From assembly GCA_035715725.1 (NCBI GenBank), contig DASTKT010000044.1, forward strand, positions 1 to 17,382: 17,382 bases of DNA, written 5' to 3'. Shown here in pieces: positions 7,422 through 14,552 of this stretch (position 1 is the stretch's first letter; each line of letters opens with the position of its first letter). The notes below the pieces were generated by a model. That model saw only the letters and a program-made list of their open reading frames with translations. It was not told the origin of the DNA and did not search any database. Position numbers and translations under genes: made by a program. Source of the DNA: JADGGV01 sp035715725. GTDB taxonomy: Bacteria > Gemmatimonadota > Gemmatimonadetes > Longimicrobiales > RSA9.

Positions 7422-7724
7422 GGTGAGCGGCGCTGTAAGCCGGAATGCCCAGATAGGCGTCGGTTCCCGTCACGATAGAACGCGCCGACGTTGTACGAAA
7501 GACTTTCCCCAGCCGCACACGAGGGGGCGTGAACGGTTCCCCTGAGCGTTCCCGTCGCCAGTCGAACTCGGGGAGACGGTGTCGAACCGCTCGGTGGGGC
7601 TCGGCGACTGGAGTAGTCCGGTTGGGCGGACGTGCTTCACTCGATGCTCATGTGGAGCGCTTTGGGGCCGCGGCAGAAGGATGGTCTCGGTGGAAGGCGA
7701 TGCCAAGAAACGGCTTATGTAGGA

Positions 7725-7842
7725 TTACGAGAGTCGGAGAGGCGCGTGGCGGCCCAGATTACGATAAAGCCACTCCAGGAATACGAGACAGCGTGCAAGT
7801 CCACACGCCTTCTGTCGTAGAACGCGGCAACTTCTATCGTAG
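7725..7842. repeat. Cluster of five TACGANA motifs, three forward then two inverted
   Basis: Forward copies are TTACGAGA (7725-7732), TTACGATA (7759-7766) and ATACGAGA (7781-7788). Inverted copies read on the plus strand as TGTCGTAG (7813-7820) and TATCGTAG (7835-7842). The last two forward copies are 22 bp apart and the two inverted copies are also 22 bp apart, about two helical turns. The inverted copies extend to TTCTGTCGTAG and TTCTATCGTAG, 10 of 11 identical. The heptamer has four A/T positions, so five copies in 118 bp is far more than expected in such GC-rich DNA. The function is unknown. Confidence 0.55.
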
Positions 7843-7875
7843 CTTCGCCTGACTCAGTGGGCGCCGATGTGGGGA

Positions 7876-7904
7876 GGGGAGGCGGCAACGCGAGCCGTCT
7901 CCCC
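7876..7904. terminator. Hairpin downstream of the 7955-8446 gene
   Basis: GGGGAGGCGGC (7876-7886) pairs with GCCGTCTCCCC (7894-7904) over 11 positions with one G-T wobble, leaving a 7-nt loop. It lies 51 bp beyond the stop of the minus-strand membrane-protein gene. No T-run follows on that strand, so it may be a GC-only terminator or an mRNA 3'-end structure. Confidence 0.45.
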
Positions 7905-7954
7905 TTCTGCGCTGCCGCCGGGCTGAGCCACGCGTCGGTCGGTGTGCGGGTCGT

Positions 7955-8446
7955 TCAGTGGCCGCGGAGCCGTTTCCGCGGCGATTCCTCCCCCAGCTCC
8001 GGCTCGCCCTCGTCCAACCCGGCGTCCGGTAGCGGCCGGTCCTCCGCCCGCCGGGCCAGCAACAGCGTGCCCCCGGCGGACGCCGCGCCGGCGGCGGCGA
8101 GCAGGGGGCCGAGGACCAACAGGTCGTCCAGCAGCGCGCCGGCCCCGGTGGACGTCGCGGTGAGGACGAGAAGAACCGAGAACAGGAGGCCGCCCGCGGC
8201 GCCCCAGCCGGCGAAGCGCGGGAGCGAGAGATCGTGGAACCGGCGGCCACGCGCGACCAGCCCCAGAATCCCCGAGAACAGAGCGCCGGCGAGGAAGCCA
8301 AGGATGCCGAAGCCGACGGGGAACGGGACATCGGCGGCGCCGGGGCCGACGATGAGCCGGAGGACCATCCCCGCGCTGAACCAGGCAAGGCCCCAAGCGA
8401 CGCCCATCCCCAGGGCGCCGCGAATCCGTCGCAGCCACTTCTTCAC
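7955..8446 (-). CDS. Small four-helix membrane protein of unknown function
   Basis: A GTG at 8446 is preceded by AGAGGA with good spacing and opens a 163-residue protein. It begins with a basic stretch (KKWLRRIRGALG). Four hydrophobic helices follow, roughly at residues 12-33 (GVAWGLAWFSAGMVLRLIV), 41-65 (FPVGFGILGFLAGALFSGIL), 76-100 (FAGWGAAGGLLFSVLLVLTA) and 105-131 (DLLVLGPLLAAAGAASAGGT). The tail is charged and hydrophilic (EDRPLPDAGLDEGEPELGEE). The many small residues and Gly-rich helices suggest tight packing. I do not recognise a family. It stands alone, divergent from the DUF4382 lipoprotein gene, with a hairpin after its stop. An inner-membrane location is likely; no function can be assigned. 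Confidence 0.75.
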   Translation of the reverse strand: MKKWLRRIRGALGMGVAWGLAWFSAGMVLRLIVGPGAADVPFPVGFGILGFLAGALFSGILGLVARGRRFHDLSLPRFAGWGAAGGLLFSVLLVLTATSTGAGALLDDLLVLGPLLAAAGAASAGGTLLLARRAEDRPLPDAGLDEGEPELGEESPRKRLRGH

Positions 8447-8515
8447 GTTTTTCCTCTCGCGCTCGTGTCGAAGCCACCCGCCGCCAGCACCCGACCCGGT
8501 TCATCGACGTAAGGC

Positions 8516-8532
8516 ACTTTGCGAGGTAAAGT
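8516..8532. promoter_or_regulatory. Imperfect palindrome ACTTT-N7-AAAGT
   Basis: Five-base arms are perfect, and one further symmetric pair lies inside the 7-nt spacer. It is AT-rich against a GC-rich background and lies about 70 bp ahead of the GTG at 8446, overlapping a weak minus-strand TTGTAC. It could be an operator for the membrane-protein gene. Confidence 0.25.
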
Positions 8533-8772
8533 ACAAGGCCGCGGTCGTGGAGCGCAAGGCCGCGGCGGCACCGCGGCGAAGGCGGGGCTCGATTCCAAGA
8601 GGTCGCCCGCAGCCGCCTCCTTTCCGCCGCAATCTCCGAAGGTCGCGGCTCGCATACGATCTCGGGGACCTGATCCAGGAGGTGGATGCGTGGGCTCCTG
8701 ACGGCGCCACGGCCTCCACGAGCCCCAGGTGACGCCGGCGATGGCGGTGTCGTCCCTAACACGGAGGCATAG

Positions 8773-8794
8773 CACACGGGCACGTGCCCGCGTG
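8773..8794. promoter_or_regulatory. 22-bp palindrome upstream of the DUF4382 lipoprotein gene
   Basis: The core CGGGCACGTGCCCG (8777-8790) is a perfect 14-bp palindrome. After one mismatched pair it continues for three more pairs (CAC at 8773-8775, GTG at 8792-8794). It ends 33 bp before the ATG at 8828, in the expected leader or promoter zone. It could be a dimeric regulator's operator or an mRNA hairpin in the leader. Confidence 0.5.
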
Positions 8795-8827
8795 AGCCGT
8801 TCCCCTGAAGGTGCGGAGGATGACGTG

Positions 8828-9745
8828 ATGAAGCGAACCAAACGATGGGTGTTCGTGGCGCTCCTGGGTGCCCTGCCCCTGGCGGCGTGCGAGAACGGCA
8901 ACGACGTCGCCGGGGACGGGAAGGTCTCGCTCTTCCTGACGGACGCCCCCGGCGACAGCATCGCGGCCGCGGTGGTCACGGTCACGGACGTCTACCTGCA
9001 GTCCGGCTCCGACACGCTGTCGGAGAGCAGCCGCGTGCACCTGTTCACGGGCGAGCGCACCGTCGACCTGCTGACCCTGCGCGACAGCCTCTCGGCGCTG
9101 GTCCAGAACCAGACCGTCCCGGCGGGCAGCTACGGACAGCTCCGGCTCGTCGTGACGGGCGCGTACGTGGAGACGGGCAGCGGCGCGATCTACGCGACGA
9201 GCCCGACCTACGCAGGCTTGCCGTCCGGCGCCCAGGTGTCTGGTGCGCTGCAGGCGCCGAGCTACGCACAGAGCGGGCTCAAGATCGTCCTCCCCGGTGG
9301 CTCGCTGCAGGTGGGCGAGGGAGAGAACGTCCAGCTCGTGCTCGACTTCGACGTCGCACAGAGCTTCGGCCACGCGACCGGCGCCTCCGGCCAGTGGGTC
9401 CTGCATCCGGTGGTGCGGGCTTCGGATGTGGACGGCGCGGAAACGCTCGCCGTGACGGTGAACACGTCCGCCGGCCTCGAGCTGCCCGCGGGTTTCGCGC
9501 TGTCCGCCGTCAAGGTCCGGTTGACCGATCAGAGCGGGAACACGCGGGAACAGGCGCTCGCCGTGACGACCGGCGGAGGCGCCTCGGCCAGCTTCCGCTA
9601 CCTGCTGCCCGCGGCGGGGCCCTTCAGCATCTCCCTGGTCGCTCCGGCGGGCATCACGCTCCAGACGACGCCTGCCGGCGCCCAGAGCGTGGATCTCGCA
9701 ACCACCCAGAGCATCGCGTTCACGCTCACGGCCGTCGGGCCGTAG
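8828..9745 (+). CDS. DUF4382 domain-containing lipoprotein
   Basis: ATG 8828 follows GGAGGA (8815-8820) with 7-bp spacing. The 305-residue product begins MKRTKRWVFVALLGALPLAA with Cys21 completing a lipobox (LAAC), so it should be lipidated. The DUF4382 domain is recognisable at about residues 30-220: GKVSLFLTDAPGDSIAAAVV, TVTDVYLQSGSD, then VDLLTLRDSLSALVQNQTVP and AGSYGQLRLVVTGAYVE. LVLDFDVAQSF and WVLHPVVRA close the domain, as in other members. The last 80 residues look like an added beta-sandwich. Residues after Cys21 are Glu-Asn, with no Asp at +2, so outer-membrane sorting is plausible. The molecular role of DUF4382 proteins is not established. The gene stands alone, with a palindrome before it and a strong hairpin after it. 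Confidence 0.9.
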   Translation: MKRTKRWVFVALLGALPLAACENGNDVAGDGKVSLFLTDAPGDSIAAAVVTVTDVYLQSGSDTLSESSRVHLFTGERTVDLLTLRDSLSALVQNQTVPAGSYGQLRLVVTGAYVETGSGAIYATSPTYAGLPSGAQVSGALQAPSYAQSGLKIVLPGGSLQVGEGENVQLVLDFDVAQSFGHATGASGQWVLHPVVRASDVDGAETLAVTVNTSAGLELPAGFALSAVKVRLTDQSGNTREQALAVTTGGGASASFRYLLPAAGPFSISLVAPAGITLQTTPAGAQSVDLATTQSIAFTLTAVGP

Positions 9746-9762
9746 CCGTAGGGCCGATCGGG

Positions 9763-9801
9763 GAGGGGCAGGCCGCCAGGGCGCCGGCGGACTGCCCCCT
9801 C
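9763..9801. terminator. Strong hairpin after the DUF4382 gene
   Basis: GAGGGGCAG (9763-9771) pairs with CTGCCCCCTC (9792-9801) with one bulged C. After an internal mismatch, CCGCC (9773-9777) pairs with GGCGG (9786-9790), closing an 8-nt loop. It begins 18 bp after the stop at 9745. There is no T-run. It could also end minus-strand transcripts coming from 9859. Confidence 0.55.
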
Positions 9802-9858
9802 GGGCCGTCCCGTAAGGCGCCCGTGAACCGCCCCGGGTGCCGCGAACCGCGCGCTACC

Positions 9859-10335
9859 TCACGAAGGTGTCAACCAGCTCCGGGCCGCGACGAACGCGGG
9901 GATCGCGGCGTCGGCGTGCCCGAGGGGCCCGAGGTCCACCACCTCGACGTTCGCTCCCACCTCCTGCATCCGCGCGGCCGCCGTGAGGGTGTTCCGGGGC
10001 GGTACGGTCTCGTCGGCGGCGTGCTGCTCGATCTCCCGCACCAGCGCCATGGCGGCCTGCCCGCCCTGCGAGCCGTTCAGGATCCCCGCCCCGAGAAGCT
10101 CCACGTTCTGCGGGTTGGAGGGGACATCGGCCTCCTGCGTGACCGTCCCGTGGGAGTACGACACGAGGGGCACGGCCGGCGCGCCGGTGGGCAGGACAAC
10201 CGCGCCGCTGGGCAGAGTGCCGCGGCCGTTCACGTCCACCGTCTGGCAGCGCACGGCGTAGACGTCCACGTCGTGGCGGGCCTGGACGGTGTTGCCCGGG
10301 ACTCCCGCCAGCAGCGCCGCGACCGCGGCCGGATC
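9859..10335 (-). pseudogene. Remnant of a secretory-lipase-type alpha/beta hydrolase with internal deletions
   Basis: The open frame shows pieces of a bacterial secretory lipase (LIP-like) in order. First comes a mature N-terminal segment (AAVAALLAGVPGNTVQARHD, then VDVYAVRCQTVDVNGRG), then the oxyanion strand (VPLVSYSHGTVTQEADVPSN). Next are a nucleophile-like stretch (ILNGSQGGQAAMALVREIE) and the acid region (ADETVPPRNTLTAAARMQ), then the catalytic His area (VVDLGPLGHADAAIPAFVAA). Full-length relatives have about 400 residues; here about 158 remain. Parts are missing between NPQNVE and LLGAG and between EQH and ADET, and the G-x-S-x-G elbow appears as NGSQGG, one residue short. No signal peptide or good start codon remains: the frame runs back into the permease stop (a GTG at 10269 is internal to the homologous sequence). 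All junctions keep the frame, so a short product is not excluded. Confidence 0.7.
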
Positions 10336-10336
10336 G

Positions 10337-12991
10337 CTACTCCGCCCTCATCGCCACGCGCGGGTCCACGCGCACCGACCGCGCGGTCGGTACCGCCGAC
10401 GCCGCGATCACGACGGCGAGCAGGAGCAGCACGCTCGTCGCGTAGACGCGGGGCTCGCCCGCACTCACGTCGTGCAGCACCCCGCTCAGCTCGCGGCCGA
10501 CCGCCAGCGCCAGCACGACGCCCGCCACACCGCCCCCGGCGATCACGCGCGCCGTGTCTCGCGCGACGACGCGCACCAGCGAAGCCGCGCTCGCGCCGAG
10601 CGCACGGCGGATGGCGAACTCGCGGCCGCGCTGGAGCACCGCGAGCGCCGCGGTGCCGTAGACGCCGATCGCGGCGAGCAGCAGCGCGCACAGCGCGAAG
10701 CCCGTGAACACCTGCGCACCGAGCCGCTCGCGTACCGTCGCCTCGCGCAGCTGCGACGTCATCGTCCGGACCTCGCCGGGCGCGTTCCCGGCGCCGGCCC
10801 GGTGGATCGCGGCACGCACCGGTGCCACGAGCGACGCGGCGTCGCGATCCGTCCGGATGAAGACGACGCCGCGCGTGCGCTCGCCGAACGGGAGGAAGAT
10901 CGCCGGGCGCGCCGGCTCCTCGACGTCGCCATAGCGGGCGTCCTCGACGATGCCGACGACGCGGACGGTGCCGCCGCCCCAGACCGCCGGGGTCGACAGG
11001 GGGTCCTCACCGCCCCAGCCGAGGCGCGCGGCTTCCCGGTTGACGATCATCACGCGCTCCGCGCTCGTGCCGTCCGTGAGCTGGAAGTCCCGGCCGCGCA
11101 CGAACCGGGTGCCCAGCGTCTCGAAGTACCCCGGCGCCGCGCTCGCCAGCATCACGTGCGTGCTGCCGACGCGGCCCGCGACTTCGATGCCCGTGCCGTC
11201 GCAGTGGTCGCCGAGCGGTGAGCATTCGCCGAGGGCGACGGCGCGCACGCCGGGCACCGCGCGCACTTCGTCCAGCACGCCCCTCCAGAGCGCGTCGACC
11301 GGCTCGTTCCGGGCGCGGATCGGGTCGAGCGTGAGGTTCACCGCGAGCAGACCGTCCGGCCGATAGCCGAGCGGCACGGCGAGCGTGCGGCGGAAGCTCT
11401 CGAGCGTGAGCCCGGACGCGACGAGGAAGGCGAGCGCGAGCGCGACCTGTGCGCCCACGAGCGCCATGCGCGGCGCCGCGCCGTCGCGCGCGGTCGAGCC
11501 GCCGCCCTGGCGCAGCGCGCCGACGATCGCCGGCCGCGCGACGCGCGCCGAGGAGAGCAGCCCGACGCCCACGCCGACGGCGAGGGCGAGCAGCGCGGCG
11601 AAGCCGACCGCGCGCGCATCCAGCCGCACGCCGAGGAAGCTCAGCCGTGTCAGGTCGCTGACCGATCCCGTCGTCGGCATCGACTGCGGCAGCATCGTCG
11701 CGAGCTCGCGCGTGGCGACGAAGGCGATCGCGAGCCCGAGGGCGAGGCCGAGGAGCGCGAGCACCGCCGACTCCGTCACCAGCTGCCGCACCACGCGCGC
11801 GCGGCTCCCACCGAGCGCGAGCCGGATCGCCAGCTCCTGCCTCCGCGCCGCGCCGCGCGTCAGCAGCAGCGTGCTCAGATTCACGCACACGATCGCGAGC
11901 AGCAGCCCCGCCGCGAGCGCGAGCAGCTCGATCGAGCGGCGGATCGCCGCATTCACCCGCAGCTCCGCGAACGTGTACGCCGCCGCGCTCCAGTGCCCCT
12001 CGTCGGCCGGGTACGCCTCGTCGATGCTCGCGCCGAGCGATGCCACCGCGGCGCCCGCCTCGGCCGCGCCGACGCCGTCGGCGAGCCGCCCGACCAGCTC
12101 CATGTTGTGCGCGCCCGCCTGCGCCAGCACCGCGGCGCTGCGCCTCGCCGGAACCGGCAGCCACAGCTGCGCGTCGCCACTCAGCCCGCGGAATCCCGGC
12201 GCCATGACGCCGATGATCGTCCGCTGACGGCCGTCGATGCGCAGCGTCTCGCCGACGGCCGAGGGGCGGCCGCCCAGCCGCCTGCGCCAGAAATCGTCGC
12301 TCACCACCACCACGTCACCGGGCGCGCCGACGGCGTCCTCCGCCGCCGTGTACGTGCGCCCCAGCGCCGGCCTGACGCCCAGGACGGCGAAATACGCGGC
12401 GCCCGCCATCTCACCGGACACGCGCTCCGCGCCGTCGGGGCCGCTCAGCACCATCGTCTCGTCGTCGTGCAGCGCGAGCGCCGAGAACGCGCGCTGCCGA
12501 TCGCGGAACAGCTCGTACTTCGGGTACGACCACGTCATGTCGATCACCCGGGCCGCCGCCGGAATCGGCATCCGCAGCGTCACGCTCATCGCCCGCGCGG
12601 CACCCGGGAACGGCAGCGGCCTCAGAAGCGCGCCGTCCACCACCGCGAAGATCGTCGCCGCCGTGCCGATGCCGATCGCCACCGTCGCCAGCGCCGACAG
12701 CGCGAACGCCGGACGCGCGGCCAGCCCGCGCACCGTGTACGCGGCATCCCGCACCAGGTCCTCCAGCAGACGCCCGCGCCGCACGTCCGCCGTGCGCTCC
12801 CGCCACCGCTCGACGCCCCCGAGCTCGATGGCCGCGCGCCGCCGCGCCTCCCGCGGGGGCACGCCCGCCGCTACGTGCTTCGCCATCTGCCGCTCGACGT
12901 GGAAGGCCAGCTCCTCCCGCGTGTCACGGTCCGCCGCGCGCCGGTGCAGCGCCGACCAGACGATGTGCTTCAGCCCAGCCAATCGAGACAT
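10337..12991 (-). CDS. ADOP-type (duplicated orphan) ABC transporter permease
   Basis: This 884-residue protein has the acidobacterial duplicated orphan permease layout. A soluble prefix (about 1-90) contains FHVERQMAKHVAAGVPPREA. TM1 follows (about 96-118, ALATVAIGIGTAATIFAVVD) with GALLRPLPFP, then a first MacB_PCD periplasmic domain. The FtsX block has NLSTLLLTRGAARRQELAIR-LALGGSR and three helices. A second unit follows, with its own periplasmic domain and FtsX block (GREFAIRRALGASAASLVRV) ending VRVDPRVAMRAE. It has no ATPase domain. ADOPs are widely annotated as efflux or macrolide exporter permeases, but partner ATPase and substrate are generally unknown. The gene starts three bases after the padR stop (TGA-GCC-ATG), so the two are translationally linked. 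No ATPase gene is next to it; downstream lies only a lipase remnant. Confidence 0.93.
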   Translation of the reverse strand: MSRLAGLKHIVWSALHRRAADRDTREELAFHVERQMAKHVAAGVPPREARRRAAIELGGVERWRERTADVRRGRLLEDLVRDAAYTVRGLAARPAFALSALATVAIGIGTAATIFAVVDGALLRPLPFPGAARAMSVTLRMPIPAAARVIDMTWSYPKYELFRDRQRAFSALALHDDETMVLSGPDGAERVSGEMAGAAYFAVLGVRPALGRTYTAAEDAVGAPGDVVVVSDDFWRRRLGGRPSAVGETLRIDGRQRTIIGVMAPGFRGLSGDAQLWLPVPARRSAAVLAQAGAHNMELVGRLADGVGAAEAGAAVASLGASIDEAYPADEGHWSAAAYTFAELRVNAAIRRSIELLALAAGLLLAIVCVNLSTLLLTRGAARRQELAIRLALGGSRARVVRQLVTESAVLALLGLALGLAIAFVATRELATMLPQSMPTTGSVSDLTRLSFLGVRLDARAVGFAALLALAVGVGVGLLSSARVARPAIVGALRQGGGSTARDGAAPRMALVGAQVALALAFLVASGLTLESFRRTLAVPLGYRPDGLLAVNLTLDPIRARNEPVDALWRGVLDEVRAVPGVRAVALGECSPLGDHCDGTGIEVAGRVGSTHVMLASAAPGYFETLGTRFVRGRDFQLTDGTSAERVMIVNREAARLGWGGEDPLSTPAVWGGGTVRVVGIVEDARYGDVEEPARPAIFLPFGERTRGVVFIRTDRDAASLVAPVRAAIHRAGAGNAPGEVRTMTSQLREATVRERLGAQVFTGFALCALLLAAIGVYGTAALAVLQRGREFAIRRALGASAASLVRVVARDTARVIAGGGVAGVVLALAVGRELSGVLHDVSAGEPRVYATSVLLLLAVVIAASAVPTARSVRVDPRVAMRAE

Positions 12992-12994
12992 GGC

Positions 12995-13330
12995 TCACCA
13001 CGCCGTCCGCAGGATCAGGTTCACCGCCGCCGTCGAGCGCTCCCATTCGCGCTGCGTTTCCGCGAGCCGCTGCGCGCCCGCCGCCGTCAGCGTGTAGTAC
13101 TTCGCACGCCGGTTCGACTCCGAGGCGCGCCACGCCGCGGTCACCCATCCGCGCTGCTGCAGCCGCTCCAGGACCGGGTACAGCGTCCCCTGGTTCACGC
13201 TGAACGCGTCGCGCGACAGCTGCTGGATCCGCTCGCCGATCCCCCACCCGTGCATCGGCTCCAGGCTCAGCGTCTTCAACACCAGCATCTCGAGCGTGCC
13301 GGGAATGATCGGCAGCGATTCGTCGCCCAT
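12995..13330 (-). CDS. PadR-family transcriptional regulator
   Basis: From ATG 13330 the protein has 111 residues, the normal size for short PadR (subfamily 2) regulators. The winged helix is clear: IIPGTLEMLVLKTLSLEPMH, GWGIGERIQQLS, VNQGTLYPVLERLQQRGWVT, then the wing (SNRRAKYYTLTAAGAQRL). A C-terminal dimerisation helix follows (ETQREWERSTAAVNLILR). GGGGAGG lies 6 bp ahead of this ATG, whereas a TTG at 13357 in the same frame falls in the likely promoter. It is coupled to the ADOP permease by a three-base gap, an arrangement common in Acidobacteriota and Gemmatimonadota. PadR proteins are usually repressors relieved by ligand. A palindrome over the promoter suggests that it regulates itself and the permease. 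Confidence 0.95.
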   Translation of the reverse strand: MGDESLPIIPGTLEMLVLKTLSLEPMHGWGIGERIQQLSRDAFSVNQGTLYPVLERLQQRGWVTAAWRASESNRRAKYYTLTAAGAQRLAETQREWERSTAAVNLILRTAW

Positions 13331-13336
13331 GGTCTG

Positions 13337-13343
13337 CCTCCCC
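13337..13343 (-). promoter_or_regulatory. Ribosome binding site deciding the padR start
   Basis: GGGGAGG on the minus strand is followed by six bases and the ATG at 13330. It rules in favour of this start over the TTG at 13357. Confidence 0.75.
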
Positions 13344-13352
13344 TCTGGCCAA

Positions 13353-13375
13353 CCCAAAGGTAGGCGTCCTTTGGG
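13353..13375. promoter_or_regulatory. Probable PadR operator CCCAAAGG-N7-CCTTTGGG
   Basis: Perfect 8-bp arms (13353-13360 and 13368-13375) flank a 7-bp centre. The palindrome covers the -10 and much of the spacer of the predicted padR promoter, so a bound dimer would block transcription of padR and the permease. The half-site differs from the ATGT/ACAT arms known for PadR of the phenolic-acid type. Confidence 0.7.
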
Positions 13376-13385
13376 GAACCCACAA
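13357..13385 (-). promoter_or_regulatory. Possible promoter of the padR-permease operon
   Basis: On the minus strand TTGTGG (13385-13380) and TACCTT (13362-13357) are 17 bp apart and predict a start near 13350, giving a leader of about 20 nt that includes the ribosome binding site. Each hexamer matches consensus at only three positions. The support comes from spacing, position and the overlapping palindrome. Confidence 0.4.
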
Positions 13386-13564
13386 GGGAGGCGTCGCCGT
13401 TACGACGACGAAGCCGCGGCCCCACGCCCGGCGGTGGCGCCGTCTCCCCGTCGCCGACGCGAAGCCGTTCTGGTATGAGGCTCGCGGCTTCACGAGCTCG
13501 AGGAGTCCCGGCTCGAGTCCGGATGCAGGCGTGACCGGCCGCCTCGTGATCACCGGGAACGAGA

Positions 13565-14338
13565 ATGAGAGAGGTCGCAGCCAACTCGCGCGGGGAGATC
13601 GCCCGGCGGAAAGCCATGGGTCTCCTGACCTGGTCGGGGCCGGCGCCGATGCTGTTCGCGCGCCCGGTCTTCTCCGTCCTGGCGCAGGGATTGGTCGCGG
13701 GAGTCTATGCGCTGCGATCGTCGCCCACGCCCTGGCTGGCCGCGGCGCGCTGGCTGCCCGTCTATGCCACGCTGATCGACGTGGGCTGCCTCGCGATGCT
13801 CTGGGCGTTGACACGGCGGGAGGGCATAAGACTCTTCGACCTGATCAGCTTCGATCGCCGGCGGTGGCGCGGCGACGTCCTGCTCGGCCTGGGCCTCGTC
13901 CCCGTGAGTCTGCTGTTCATCTTCGGCGGGATTACGATCAGCAGCGTTCTCGTCTACGGCACTACCCACGCGCCGGACATCTTCCGGCCGCTTCCACTGC
14001 TGCCGGCGCTCTACGCGGTGCTCGTCTTCCCGCTGGTCTGGGCTGTGACCGAGCAGATGACGTACAACGGCTACCTCCTACCTCGCATCCAGGTTCTATG
14101 CGGTAGCATCATCGCCGTGGCGCTCGTGTCGTTCCCCTGGTCGTTGCAGCATGCCTTCCAACCGCTGACGTTCGACCCTGATTTCATGCTGTACCGCTTC
14201 CTGGCGCCGATACCGCACAGTGTGTTCGATACGGTGTTGTACCTGCGCGTTCGGCGGTTGCTGCCGTTCATCATTGCTCACTGGCTGATGGACGGTGGGG
14301 ACGCGTTCGTGACACTGCTGTTGCCACATCTGCGTTGA
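13565..14338 (+). CDS. CPBP-like membrane protein with altered catalytic motif
   Basis: This 257-residue protein has about six hydrophobic segments and the layout of a CPBP (Abi) intramembrane protease. The first motif, normally EExxxR, reads E163-Q164-M-T-Y-N168 (VTEQMTYNGYLLPR): the second Glu is Gln and the Arg is Asn. The second motif keeps the His (WSLQHAF, H196) but has Trp for Phe. The third, HWLMD (H239, D243), is intact. The protein may therefore be catalytically weak or inactive, or use a modified mechanism. ATG 13565 has only a weak GGGAACGAGA upstream; ATG 13616 is an alternative. It is divergent from padR with 234 bp between the start codons, so it could share control. Codon use looks slightly less GC-extreme than its neighbours. 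Confidence 0.8.
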   Translation: MREVAANSRGEIARRKAMGLLTWSGPAPMLFARPVFSVLAQGLVAGVYALRSSPTPWLAAARWLPVYATLIDVGCLAMLWALTRREGIRLFDLISFDRRRWRGDVLLGLGLVPVSLLFIFGGITISSVLVYGTTHAPDIFRPLPLLPALYAVLVFPLVWAVTEQMTYNGYLLPRIQVLCGSIIAVALVSFPWSLQHAFQPLTFDPDFMLYRFLAPIPHSVFDTVLYLRVRRLLPFIIAHWLMDGGDAFVTLLLPHLR

Positions 14339-14552
14339 GCCCGCGTCCACGGCACGTTCGGACAACCCAGCCACACCGCTCTCGTGCTGTCACAGTTGGG
14401 GCCCCTCTCCCGTCAACCATTCGGAGCGCCGCGCCTCGCGCGAAACCTCCGACGCGGCGGCGCGCGTTCGTACAGGGTTCCTCGCGACCGAGCCGGCGGG
14501 GTGTCGAATCCGGCGCCGCCGGTTCGTCCAGGGTATAGAGGAGGGAAACGAA
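14339..14552. other. Intergenic region before the MarR-like gene
   Basis: No gene, repeat or clear promoter hexamer pair is visible in these 214 bp. The only feature seen is the ribosome binding site AGGAGG at 14539-14544, ahead of ATG 14553. Confidence 0.4.

Larger units (their letters stand above)
7411..7954. other. Gene-poor interval of 544 bp
   Basis: I find no convincing protein gene. The open frames are Arg/Ser-rich shadows or short. The part from about 7700 to 7850 is clearly AT-richer than its surroundings and carries the TACGANA motif cluster. A minus-strand frame without a start codon runs through it for about 44 codons to a TAA at 7715-7717 and reads like real protein in places (ATIEVAAFYDRRRVDLHAV), so a decayed gene fragment is possible. 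A hairpin at 7876-7904 lies near the right end. Confidence 0.5.
8447..8827. other. Divergent intergenic region of 381 bp
   Basis: No gene is seen. Toward the membrane-protein gene there is an imperfect palindrome ACTTT-N7-AAAGT (8516-8532) next to a weak TTGTAC (8536-8531) on the minus strand. In the middle AAGGCCGCGG occurs twice (8536-8545 and 8560-8569). A TACGAT that could serve as a plus-strand -10 lies at 8654-8659 without a good -35. A long palindrome lies at 8773-8794, ahead of the lipoprotein gene. Confidence 0.5.

Noticed and set aside
7529..7852. 107-codon plus-strand frame in the gene-poor interval
   Set aside because: There is no domain, the Arg/Ser/Gly composition is shadow-like, there is no clear ribosome binding site, and it crosses the repeat cluster.
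8536..8569. Repeated AAGGCCGCGG as a repeat array or CRISPR-like element
   Set aside because: There are only two copies, with no spacer regularity; this is a GC-rich coincidence.
8729..8827. N-terminal extension of the DUF4382 protein to an earlier in-frame start
   Set aside because: The lipoprotein signal peptide begins at ATG 8828, directly behind GGAGGA. The extension would bury it.
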